Part shown: positions 56,533 to 64,000 of the stretch, one piece after another
How the letters are laid out: the number at the start of each line of letters is the position of its first letter
Position numbering within the stretch: position 1 is the stretch's first letter
Position numbers and translations under genes: made by a program
Notes under the pieces: generated by a model
Seen by the model: the letters and a program-made list of their open reading frames with translations, nothing else
Told to the model about the DNA's origin: nothing
Database searches by the model: none
DNA from: Hyphococcus flavus
GTDB lineage: Bacteria > Pseudomonadota > Alphaproteobacteria > Caulobacterales > Parvularculaceae
Length of the DNA: 64,000 bases
Assembly: GCF_028748065.1 (NCBI RefSeq)
Contig: NZ_CP118166.1
Coordinates: 1,565,501-1,629,500 of the forward strand
Reading direction: 5' to 3'

Positions 56533-59304
56533 ATGGCTGCAAAAACCAAAGATGCAAAACGCCTCTATCTCGTTGACGGCTCGGCCTATATTTTCCGCGC
56601 CTATCATGCGCTTCCGCCATTGACGCGAAAGTCCGACGGCGCGCCGGTTGGCGCCGTCTCCGGTTTTTGCAACATGCTTTACAAGCTGCTCACGGACATG
56701 GCTGATGAGCATGACCCGACGCATTTCGCGGTTATCTTCGATTATTCGGCGAAGACGTTTCGCAATGAAATTTATTCAGCGTACAAAGCGAACCGTCCGG
56801 AACCGCCGGAAGACTTGCGCCCGCAATTTTCCATGGTCCGCGATGCGACCCGCGCCTTTAACGTGCCGTGCATAGAGCTTGAAGGTTATGAGGCCGACGA
56901 TCTGATCGCAACTTACGCGCGACAGGTCGAGGCTGAAGGCGGCGAGGCGGTGATCATTTCTTCTGACAAGGACCTGATGCAGCTTATCACCGACAAAGTG
57001 ACCATGTTCGACACCATGAAAAACAAAAAAGTCGGGCGTGAGGAAGTTATCGAAAAATTTGGTCTCGGCCCCGAGCACGTCATTGATATTCAGGCGCTGG
57101 CCGGGGATTCCACAGACAACGTCCCGGGGGTGCCGGGGATCGGGATTAAAACCGCGGCGCAGCTTATCGAAGAGTATGGCGACCTCGATACGCTTCTGGA
57201 ACGTGCTGAAGAAATAAAACAGAAAAAGCGCCGGGAAAATCTGATCGAGTTCGCCGATCAGGCGCGCATTTCGCGCGATCTCGTAACGCTGAAAACCGAT
57301 ACGCCCGTTGAAGACAAGATCGATGATTTTGTCACGCGGCCGATCGACAAGGACATGCTGGTTGCGTTCCTGAAAGAGATGGAATTTTCGACTCTGACGC
57401 GCCGGGTCGAGGCTGATCTCGGCGGCGGCGAGTCTGGTCTCGCAGCGGCGACATCGACGTCGAAGGAAGCGGTTTATGAAACCATTTTCGACGAAAAGAC
57501 ATTACAAGGATGGGTCGATGAGGCGCGTGAGCGCGGAATTGTTGCTTTCGATACGGAAACTGACAGCCTCAACGCCATGCGCGCCAATCTTGTCGGCGTT
57601 TCCATGGCGACGCGCGCGGGCCGCGCCTGTTATATCCCCTTAGGCCATGGCGGCGACGGGCTTGCTCTCGATGACGAAGACGCCGGAAAACAAATCAAGA
57701 TCGATAAAGCGCTGAAGATACTAAAACCGCTTCTTGAAGATGCAAGCGTTCTCAAGATCGGCCAGAATTTAAAATATGATGCGCTTGTCCTATCGCGTTA
57801 CGATATCAGGATTGCGCCGTTCGACGATACCATGCTGATGTCCTACGCCCTCGACTGCGGCAAGGGCAATCACAATATGGACGAGCTTGCCGAGCGCCAT
57901 CTCGGGCATACGACGATCAAGTTTTCTGACATCGCGGGTACAGGTAAGAAAGCAAAAACCTTTGACCAGATCGCTATCAAGGACGCGTCAAAATACGCTG
58001 CTGAAGACGCTGACATTACCTTGCGCCTTTATGAGGTTTTAAAACCGCGTCTCGCGGCGGAAGGAAAAGCAACCGTTTATGAAACGTTGGAGCGCGCTCT
58101 TGCTCCCATCATCGTTTCGATGGAGCGAGAGGGCGTTAAAGTGGATAAACAGGTGTTATCCCGCCTTTCTTCTGATTTCGCGCAGCGCATGGCGGCGGCG
58201 GAGGCAGAGGCCCACAAGATCGCGGACGAGGAGTTTAACCTCGGCTCGCCGAAGCAGATTTCGGAACTTTTGTTCGGCAAGCTTGGCCTGCCGGGCGGGA
58301 AAAAAACCGCAAAAGGCGCATGGTCAACGAAAGCCGATGTTCTGGAACAGCTTGCCGCTGACGGTCACGATCTGCCGCAGGTGATCCTTGAATGGCGCGG
58401 ATTGTCGAAGCTTAAAAGCACCTACACCGATGCGCTGCCCGAAGAGATCAACCCGGAAACGGGGCGCGTGCACACGTCCTATCATATGGCGGCGACAACC
58501 ACGGGCCGTTTGTCGTCGAACGATCCGAATTTGCAGAACATTCCGATCCGCAGCGAAGACGGCCGCAAGATCAGAACGGCGTTCATTCATGAAAAGGGCA
58601 ACACGCTCGTTTCCGCTGACTACAGCCAGATCGAGTTGCGACTCGTTGCCCATATCGCCGACCTCAAATCCATGAAACAGGCGTTCGCCGACGGGCTCGA
58701 CATTCACGCCATGACGGCTTCGGAAATGTTCGATACGCCCATAAAGGACATGGATCCGATGGTGCGCCGTCGCGCCAAGGCGATCAACTTCGGCATTATC
58801 TACGGCATTTCGGCATTTGGTCTTGCGAACCAGCTCGGCATTTCACGAACCGAGGCCAAGGAATATATCGACGCCTATTTCAAAAAATTTCCCGGCATAC
58901 GCCAGTACATGGATGACACGATCGCCTCGGCGAAGGCGCAAGGGTTCGTGGAAACCATTTTCGGCCGGCGCACCTATGTGGGCGGGATCAACGACAAGAA
59001 TCCAGCCATGCGCGGTTATTCTGAACGCCAGGCGATCAATGCGCCGATCCAGGGCGCGGCCGCTGACGTGATCCGGCGCGCCATGATCCGCATGCCCTCA
59101 GCGCTCAAAAAAGCAAAGCTATCGGCAAAGATGCTGATGCAGGTTCATGACGAGCTGATTTTTGAGTGCCCGGAAGCGGAAGCGGAAAAAACCTGTGACG
59201 TGATTGCTGACGTGATGATTGGCGCACCGGCGCCCGTGGTCAATTTGTCAGTGCCGCTGGTTGTTGATGCGCGGGCCGGCGCCAACTGGGAAGAGGCGCA
59301 TTAA
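56533..59304 (+). CDS. polA: DNA polymerase I
   Basis: This 923-residue polymerase handles gap filling and Okazaki fragment maturation. The N-terminal 5'-3' exonuclease starts LVDGSAYIFRAYHALPP and contains DQTHF-equivalent motifs. The 3'-5' exonuclease domain has an intact FDTETDSL near residue 338, so proofreading is likely. Polymerase motif A (DYSQIELRL, near 696), motif B (RRRAKAINFGIIYG, near 745) and motif C (QVHDELIFE, near 870) are all present. A GC-rich hairpin follows the gene. Confidence 0.98.
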   Translation: MAAKTKDAKRLYLVDGSAYIFRAYHALPPLTRKSDGAPVGAVSGFCNMLYKLLTDMADEHDPTHFAVIFDYSAKTFRNEIYSAYKANRPEPPEDLRPQFSMVRDATRAFNVPCIELEGYEADDLIATYARQVEAEGGEAVIISSDKDLMQLITDKVTMFDTMKNKKVGREEVIEKFGLGPEHVIDIQALAGDSTDNVPGVPGIGIKTAAQLIEEYGDLDTLLERAEEIKQKKRRENLIEFADQARISRDLVTLKTDTPVEDKIDDFVTRPIDKDMLVAFLKEMEFSTLTRRVEADLGGGESGLAAATSTSKEAVYETIFDEKTLQGWVDEARERGIVAFDTETDSLNAMRANLVGVSMATRAGRACYIPLGHGGDGLALDDEDAGKQIKIDKALKILKPLLEDASVLKIGQNLKYDALVLSRYDIRIAPFDDTMLMSYALDCGKGNHNMDELAERHLGHTTIKFSDIAGTGKKAKTFDQIAIKDASKYAAEDADITLRLYEVLKPRLAAEGKATVYETLERALAPIIVSMEREGVKVDKQVLSRLSSDFAQRMAAAEAEAHKIADEEFNLGSPKQISELLFGKLGLPGGKKTAKGAWSTKADVLEQLAADGHDLPQVILEWRGLSKLKSTYTDALPEEINPETGRVHTSYHMAATTTGRLSSNDPNLQNIPIRSEDGRKIRTAFIHEKGNTLVSADYSQIELRLVAHIADLKSMKQAFADGLDIHAMTASEMFDTPIKDMDPMVRRRAKAINFGIIYGISAFGLANQLGISRTEAKEYIDAYFKKFPGIRQYMDDTIASAKAQGFVETIFGRRTYVGGINDKNPAMRGYSERQAINAPIQGAAADVIRRAMIRMPSALKKAKLSAKMLMQVHDELIFECPEAEAEKTCDVIADVMIGAPAPVVNLSVPLVVDARAGANWEEAH

Positions 59305-59323
59305 CCATCAGTTTGGAATGAAA

Positions 59324-59351
59324 CCCGCCCCGCCGCAAGCGGCGGGGCGGG
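59324..59351 (+). terminator. GC-rich hairpin after polA, likely terminator without a T-run
   Basis: CCCGCCCCGCCG (59324-59335) pairs perfectly with CGGCGGGGCGGG (59340-59351) around CAAG. No T-run follows, so it may depend on Rho or act as a 3' stability element. Confidence 0.6.
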
Positions 59352-59468
59352 GGCTTCGACTGAACATAGGGGGAGAGAGAATGACCAGCCGAAATCGAAG
59401 CTGGATCGCAGGACTTAGGGATTAAAGACACGCATGTCTGTCACGCATTCGCGTGACAAAGTCGTGTT

Positions 59469-60197
59469 TCACGCCGACAGTTTGTCGCGGAACGTAAACA
59501 TTATCGATGCCTCGATCCTGTTTGTTACACCGAGTTTAGAAAAACACCGTCGGATTAACGTATCGACAGTGTGAGACGACAGCTTCAAAGCTTCTGCGAT
59601 TTCTCTGTTTGTCATGCCTCGGGCGACGAGTCGCATCACTTCAGTCTCCCGTTTTGACAGTGGCGCTTCACCTTTTCCATCAATCAGTTCTTCACTGCGC
59701 AGATGCATTGCGTGACAGGCGATCTGCAATTTTCTAAGTTCCGTTTTCGTGAACGAGAAAGTCTTGCCCCGTTTTGACAGGGTAAACACCGCTAGCTCGC
59801 CAGGCCGCCGCATGACCGGCACCGCAATGCCGTCTACAAACCCTTCAGCGCGCAGTCTTTTGAAAACACGCCTTTGCTCGTCGCTTAGATGCCTGTTCTC
59901 TTCCGCGATGAACCAGTGAAAGGGCTCGAGCTTTTCCAGCATTGCTGAGATGACCGGGTCGAAATCAACGGACCGCCCTGCGCCAAACAGCGCGTCGGCA
60001 ATCTCTACATCTTCCTCGACGCGAGCGCCTTCCTTGGCCGACACCGATCGATAGGACTGGCGTACGACGTAATATGAAATCGATTCAAATCCCAGCGCGG
60101 ACAGTAATTCCCGGAACAATTTTACAAGGGTCTTGAAATCTACAATTTCGGCGGAGCGCTGGATAAATGAATCGACCGAAAACGTTTTTTCGGTCAC
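59469..60197 (-). CDS. LuxR family regulator with autoinducer-binding domain (LuxR solo)
   Basis: This 242-residue regulator starts with GTG at 60197. The N-terminal autoinducer-binding domain keeps the Asp80-Pro81 pair (VDFDPVI), Trp95 (PFHW) and Gly123 (FVDGIAVPV) of the TraR/LuxR fold. The C-terminal helix-turn-helix is LSKRETEVMRLVARGMTNREIAEALKLSSHTVDTLIRRCFSKLGV. No luxI gene is present in the window, so it is a solo. It may sense a host or foreign acyl-homoserine lactone or a different molecule. Confidence 0.9.
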   Translation of the reverse strand: MTEKTFSVDSFIQRSAEIVDFKTLVKLFRELLSALGFESISYYVVRQSYRSVSAKEGARVEEDVEIADALFGAGRSVDFDPVISAMLEKLEPFHWFIAEENRHLSDEQRRVFKRLRAEGFVDGIAVPVMRRPGELAVFTLSKRGKTFSFTKTELRKLQIACHAMHLRSEELIDGKGEAPLSKRETEVMRLVARGMTNREIAEALKLSSHTVDTLIRRCFSKLGVTNRIEASIMFTFRDKLSA

Positions 60198-60298
60198 GCA
60201 CTTACCCTTTCCGAGCCTTGCACATGTGGAAATATAGTAGCGCCGGGACGCAATAACGGCAATTCGCCAGCCCCGAAAAGCCCGTAAATGTGAAGTCT

Positions 60299-62230
60299 TT
60301 ATTCAGGCCAGCAGCGGCTTTCTGCGCCATCCGGCAGGAAAAACGCGAGTCTTGGGTCATTTTCGAACCGCCGCGATACGGCCCAAAGCGGCGTTCGGCG
60401 GATAGGAAAGTCCAGTTCGTTTTCGATGAGGTTTAGGGCGTAAGTATTGTGAATATAGACGCATCGGCCATTATCCAAGAAGGCGCGCGCCGCCGTGGCC
60501 GCCTTTTCGAAATTCTTTTCATCGACCGCCATGACAAACGCGCCGTTTCGTTCAGCCGGAATAAAGCTGAGCGGCGTACCTGTTACAACGAGCGCGTCTG
60601 TCTTTACCGGCGCGGAAATATCTTCTGCAAGCGCCATTTGCTCCGCACGGGTTCTTTCGTGCCCGATCTCTTCGTAGAGATTGATAGCGACGCCATAAGC
60701 AAGCGCGAAGAGTGCGATGCCGGAAGCGATACGTCTTGGCTTCTCACCATAGGGGCGCGTCAGGGTAAAGCAAACGGCGACGGCTACGGCGGCGGCGATC
60801 AACCATTGTGGGTACAAAGCTGCAGGCGCAAGGAAGCGTTCTGTCGACTGTCCGACTTCCTGTAACCCAAGATAAAGCGCGGCGGCAGCAACCAAAGCGA
60901 TAAGTATAGTTTGCCGGTTGGGTCCGGCCTTGGTCGTAAGGGAACGCAACCCCCATGCGCTTAATATCGCCAGAAATGGAACCGCAGGCAAAAAGTATCG
61001 CATGCTATAGCTGCCGCCGCCATGCCAGTGACTGAGTGCGTAAAATGCAATCGGCGCCGCAATCGCCAGAAGGCATAGCGACACTGCTCGCACATGTTTT
61101 CCCCGTAGAAATGAAAATAACGGCAGAATGATCAGCGGCGCCCAGGGCAAACTTTGAATGAACGCTTTCTTCGGATAACCCCAGAACAGCAACTGTCCAA
61201 ACTCGTTACGTTCTACGCCAGCCTGATAATAGGCGTCATGGGCCTGCAGGTTAAAAACAAGCACATAAAGGCCGGTAATGGTCCGCCAGGCCAACTCACG
61301 CAGAGGCGTGATCGCAATAATAAAAAGCGCGGCGGCAATAGCCCCGGGCGACCAGTATCGGCGGATGAATTTCACGGCTCGGTCGGGGAATTTCGACACA
61401 TCAACCAGCCATGTCAGGACAACCGCGATAGCTGCGAGCGCTAAAACAGGCAAGTAGCGATCAATGCTGTCAGCACCGCCAGTGGGGCCATAGGAAAATG
61501 GGGTTAGGGCGCCAAATTTGATGCTGTTCAGCCAAGCCGAAAAAACTAGACCGGGGGTAAGGCCCAGAACAAGAAAGACGGGCGCTATTCTGTCTGACGG
61601 TTTTGCAAAGAGACGCAACCAGAAAAATATGACCAGCGCAGCGAGAACGACATCGACACGGACATTCAGGCCAGCGCCAACCAAGAGGCCGGCCAGAATG
61701 TATAGCATGGCCGGCTTGCGCCCTTCACCTTGGTCTTGCGCGACGACAATACAAAAAATGGCCCCAAGCCAGCAGGCGAGCGAAACCATATGAGGCCAAA
61801 TTCCAAAAGCGTAGGTCGGTGCAAAGCTCGCGGTCGCAAAGATGACTGCTGACCATTGCCCGACTTGCCTATCGTAAAAACGCTTTGCGATCGCAAATGT
61901 CAGCCAGATTGATATGCCAAAGCCGAGCGCGTTCATCAGCATCAATCCGTTAACGCCAAGCAGTTTGTAAAACGGCGCCGCGATGAAAGCGTAGCCGCTG
62001 GGGTATTGCGGATAGACGGTTCCCTCATGAGCGACTGTCAGAAATTTTGTTAGGGGTGGGCCGCTTTCTATGCCCCCATTTTCGGCGATATGCAATTTGC
62101 CATGATCCGCCAGGGCGCGCGCCATGTCGTAGTAGACGCCTCCGTCCACAATGAAGGGGGTCGCGGGCGCAACAAACGCGCCGGCGCATAACAACAACAC
62201 GATCGCCAATATGGGGAGCGCCGATTTCAA
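60299..62230 (-). CDS. GT39-like membrane glycosyltransferase
   Basis: This protein of about 643 residues has many membrane helices and an ArnT/PMT-like GT-C organisation. The first periplasmic loop has VDGGVYYDMARALADHGKLH, with an acidic residue in the place of the GT-C catalytic motif. No in-frame ATG lies near the beginning. A TTG at 62230 has GGGAG six bases upstream and gives a signal anchor (KSALPILAIVLLLCAGAF); a TTG at 62254 is possible. The donor would be a polyprenyl-phosphate sugar. It is divergent from the GT2 gene at 62353. Confidence 0.8.
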   Translation of the reverse strand: MKSALPILAIVLLLCAGAFVAPATPFIVDGGVYYDMARALADHGKLHIAENGGIESGPPLTKFLTVAHEGTVYPQYPSGYAFIAAPFYKLLGVNGLMLMNALGFGISIWLTFAIAKRFYDRQVGQWSAVIFATASFAPTYAFGIWPHMVSLACWLGAIFCIVVAQDQGEGRKPAMLYILAGLLVGAGLNVRVDVVLAALVIFFWLRLFAKPSDRIAPVFLVLGLTPGLVFSAWLNSIKFGALTPFSYGPTGGADSIDRYLPVLALAAIAVVLTWLVDVSKFPDRAVKFIRRYWSPGAIAAALFIIAITPLRELAWRTITGLYVLVFNLQAHDAYYQAGVERNEFGQLLFWGYPKKAFIQSLPWAPLIILPLFSFLRGKHVRAVSLCLLAIAAPIAFYALSHWHGGGSYSMRYFLPAVPFLAILSAWGLRSLTTKAGPNRQTILIALVAAAALYLGLQEVGQSTERFLAPAALYPQWLIAAAVAVAVCFTLTRPYGEKPRRIASGIALFALAYGVAINLYEEIGHERTRAEQMALAEDISAPVKTDALVVTGTPLSFIPAERNGAFVMAVDEKNFEKAATAARAFLDNGRCVYIHNTYALNLIENELDFPIRRTPLWAVSRRFENDPRLAFFLPDGAESRCWPE

Positions 62231-62284
62231 CAATATCTCCCGTCTGAGGCCCAAAAGACGTTGCCGGAAAGGCTTAGGCGCCGC

Positions 62285-62308
62285 TGGTTAACAATATATT
62301 GTTTACCA
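62285..62308. promoter_or_regulatory. Near-perfect 24-bp palindrome between divergent glycosyltransferase genes
   Basis: TGGTTAACAATA (62285-62296) is followed by TATTGTTTACCA (62297-62308). The two halves match as inverted repeats at 11 of 12 positions. Its place in a short divergent gap points to an operator for an unidentified regulator. Confidence 0.6.
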
Positions 62309-62352
62309 ATCCGGGCGAGTGTTCAGACAAAGAATCGCCAGGTGTTTCGCCC

Positions 62353-63237
62353 ATGTCCGAGACTGTCACCATCACGCTGACGCGGTATCGCGAGCCCGAT
62401 TGGCTGGTGCGCGAAACGCTGGCTTCGCTCGCGGCGCAGGAAGCTGTTGCGGGGGAAGTCATTTTTCTGGACCAGAACTGGTCGGAGTCCTTCGCCAAAG
62501 AAGTCGCTGATTTTTCAACCGAACAGTTGTGCGTTCGGGCTGAGCCTTGCGAAGAAAAAGGTCTGTCACACGCCCGAAACCTGGGTTTGGACATATCGAA
62601 AACTGACATTGTTTTATTCATCGATCCGGATGCCATTGCATCGCCTAAATGGGCGGCCAAGCTAGCTCAGGCCTTGAACCGGGAAGGTGTCGCAGTTGCC
62701 GGGTCGCGAATTCTTCCCGAATGGAAGGGGCGACGTCCTTTAGTAACTCGATCTCGGGTCGTTCTTGATCAGTACTCCGTTCTCGATTGGGGCGAAGGTA
62801 CAATTGATGCGCCGCGAGTGGTTGGCGCGGGATTTGGCGTCTGCAAGAGCGCAGCACCAACAGAAATCTATTTCGATGAAGCGCTTGGGCGGCGAGACGG
62901 AAAACTTTTTGGCGGTGAAGAAAGCGATTTATGCGAACGTATTCGCGCAAAAGGCTTGAACGTCATTTATTGCGGCGGTGCGATTGTTTATCATCAGATT
63001 CTGCCGGAGCGGCTCTCATGGCGCTGGGCGTTGCAGCGGCTCTATTTTGCGGGGTTAGGTCGCGCACAGCGCGGCGGAACGCCATCCCCCGCACATCGTC
63101 CGGGCTTTTGGGATTTTGCGTTATTGCCTGTTATCCTGCCGTTTTATCTTGCGGGTTATTTAAGGGCGCGTTTGTTTTGCCAGAAGCGAGCAAGGACATC
63201 GCGTCGACACGAACGTGAAGCGTTCGCCAGGCAATAA
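62353..63237 (+). CDS. Family 2 glycosyltransferase
   Basis: This 294-residue cytoplasmic enzyme of the GT-A fold starts MSETVTITLTRYREPDWLVRETLASLAAQ. ILFIDPDAIASPKWA carries the DxD metal motif, and GGEESDLCERIRAKG carries the ED catalytic region. ATG 62353 is preferred over an upstream TTG. The product is probably a surface polysaccharide or rhamnan-type polymer. Its 3' end overlaps the opposite-strand flippase by 107 bases. Confidence 0.88.
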   Translation: MSETVTITLTRYREPDWLVRETLASLAAQEAVAGEVIFLDQNWSESFAKEVADFSTEQLCVRAEPCEEKGLSHARNLGLDISKTDIVLFIDPDAIASPKWAAKLAQALNREGVAVAGSRILPEWKGRRPLVTRSRVVLDQYSVLDWGEGTIDAPRVVGAGFGVCKSAAPTEIYFDEALGRRDGKLFGGEESDLCERIRAKGLNVIYCGGAIVYHQILPERLSWRWALQRLYFAGLGRAQRGGTPSPAHRPGFWDFALLPVILPFYLAGYLRARLFCQKRARTSRRHEREAFARQ

Positions 63238-64000
63238 CCGCAAAGAGCGCTTGTTGCGTGATAAACGCGGCTGCGGATGAAACGGCCGTTCCGACGAGGC
63301 CGAACGCGGCTGTGAAGGCTATACAGGAAATGATATTCACCACGAAAACCGTAAGGCTGGCGAAGGCCAGTAATCTTTCTTTGCCCGCCGCTAGCAGCAG
63401 GTCATAGCCGCGTCCCATCAAGGTTGATCCGGCAAAGCCAACAGCAAGAATCGCCACGACTGGCCATGCAGCGGTGAATTCAGCGCCGGTAAAGTAAAAC
63501 ATCACAAAAGCGCCTGCGCCGACAGCCGGTACAAAGAGGAAACCGAGCGTCGAGGACGCCATCAAGCTTTTTCGGATGAGGCTGTGAACCTCCTCTTCTG
63601 CCTGGAGCCTGCGAGCGATGGAGGGGGCGAGGCCGGCTGAAACGGCGAACGCAGGAAAAAGCACAAGTTGCCCCAAACGCATGGCGATAGCGAACAGACC
63701 GACGGCAACTTCATCCAACATGGCGGCCAGAATCAGCAGTTCGACCTTACCGAATGAAAACATGCTGAGCTTAGCTGCGTTCAGCCATAGCGCGGATTTC
63801 AGCCATTTTTTAGAGTCGGTTTTCTTTTCTGTGTTCAAAACCTTGGGACTAGCCTGTTGCACCCAAATCCACGCTGTTGCGCAAGCAGCGGACCAGGCAA
63901 AGAGCACCAGCACCAACACGCCTGTTGTTGAGATTGCATCTGTAGCGATTAATGCGATCACGCCGGTCAGCATAACAACCTGTACAATTAAAAACTCAGG
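63131..64000 (-). CDS. Wzx-type polysaccharide flippase, C-terminal part (cut by window edge)
   Basis: The reading frame stays open to the end of the window, so only the last 289 residues are seen. They show many membrane helices, with AKLSMFSFGKVELLILAAMLDEVAVGLFAIAMRL, a pattern of the polysaccharide-transport (MviN/Wzx) superfamily, and VVAILAVGFAGSTLMGRGYDLLLAAGKERLL. An internal ATG at 63973 is not the true start because the frame continues upstream (PEFLIVQVV precedes it). It flips lipid-linked oligosaccharides and fits the neighbouring glycosyltransferases. Confidence 0.85.
   Translation of the reverse strand, partial: PEFLIVQVVMLTGVIALIATDAISTTGVLVLVLFAWSAACATAWIWVQQASPKVLNTEKKTDSKKWLKSALWLNAAKLSMFSFGKVELLILAAMLDEVAVGLFAIAMRLGQLVLFPAFAVSAGLAPSIARRLQAEEEVHSLIRKSLMASSTLGFLFVPAVGAGAFVMFYFTGAEFTAAWPVVAILAVGFAGSTLMGRGYDLLLAAGKERLLAFASLTVFVVNIISCIAFTAAFGLVGTAVSSAAAFITQQALFAVIAWRTLHVRVDAMSLLASGKTNAPLNNPQDKTAG

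Overview
This window looks like the chromosome of an aerobic, respiring alphaproteobacterium. The evidence is the argH-lptM-lysA-DUF4175 block with a divergent tlpA-like gene, the RegB/RegA-SenC redox regulators, an aa3-type cytochrome c oxidase cluster in alphaproteobacterial order (ctaC, ctaD, ctaB, a CoxF-like gene, ctaG, ctaE, DUF983, SURF1), EtfBA, GluQRS and an intracellular PHB depolymerase. Base composition is moderately GC-rich. Family or genus cannot be fixed from the sequence alone; a relative of Parvularculales, Caulobacterales or Hyphomonadaceae is a reasonable guess. I saw no rRNA, tRNA, insertion sequence, prophage or CRISPR array.

Layout. 1-4.3 kb: minus-strand lysine/arginine block (partial DUF4175 protein, lysA, a 36-residue LptM-like lipoprotein, argH) with a convergent DUF5658 protein and a divergent TlpA-like thioredoxin. 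5-8.7 kb: two tandem paralogous exported proteins of about 555-600 residues with no family I recognise. 8.7-14.4 kb (minus strand): dodecin, 3-hydroxybutyryl-CoA dehydrogenase, DUF1203, an S9 peptidase and etfBA. 14.5-22.7 kb: YbjN-like and HIG1-like proteins, an NlpC/P60-like exported protein, qmcA-nfeD, YccF, a DoxX-like protein, DUF1287, an aldo/keto reductase and gluQ. 22.8-26.7 kb: an ATP-grasp protein, a TetR regulator with clear palindromic operators, a membrane protein and tldD. 27-36.2 kb: the cytochrome oxidase cluster, containing two paralogous small membrane proteins and two exported proteins of unknown function; CtaC has a large insertion. 36.3-39 kb: DUF2306, an MFS transporter and an esterase behind a BlaI-like palindrome.

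39-42.7 kb (minus strand): a tight four-gene operon made of a MotA/TolQ-like channel, a MotB/OmpA-like protein, an exported protein and an M23 peptidoglycan-hydrolase-like lipoprotein. 43-49 kb: a small exported protein, an M16 peptidase, regA, regB and senC. 49-56.5 kb: phaZ, a CPBP protease, a DUF2975/HTH pair, a patatin-like lipoprotein, a hybrid histidine kinase and a VOC protein. 56.5-64 kb: polA, a LuxR solo and the edge of a surface-polysaccharide locus (GT39-like and GT2 glycosyltransferases and a Wzx-type flippase).

How it fits together. The central theme is aerobic respiration: ETF feeds electrons from acyl-CoA oxidation into the chain, the ctaC-SURF1 cluster builds the terminal oxidase with SenC delivering copper, and RegBA senses redox state. 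PhaZ and 3-hydroxybutyryl-CoA dehydrogenase suggest a PHB carbon store. The best candidates for something undescribed are the channel/OmpA/M23 operon, the FLxGDW membrane protein pair inside the oxidase cluster, the CtaC insertion and the tandem lipoprotein paralogues.
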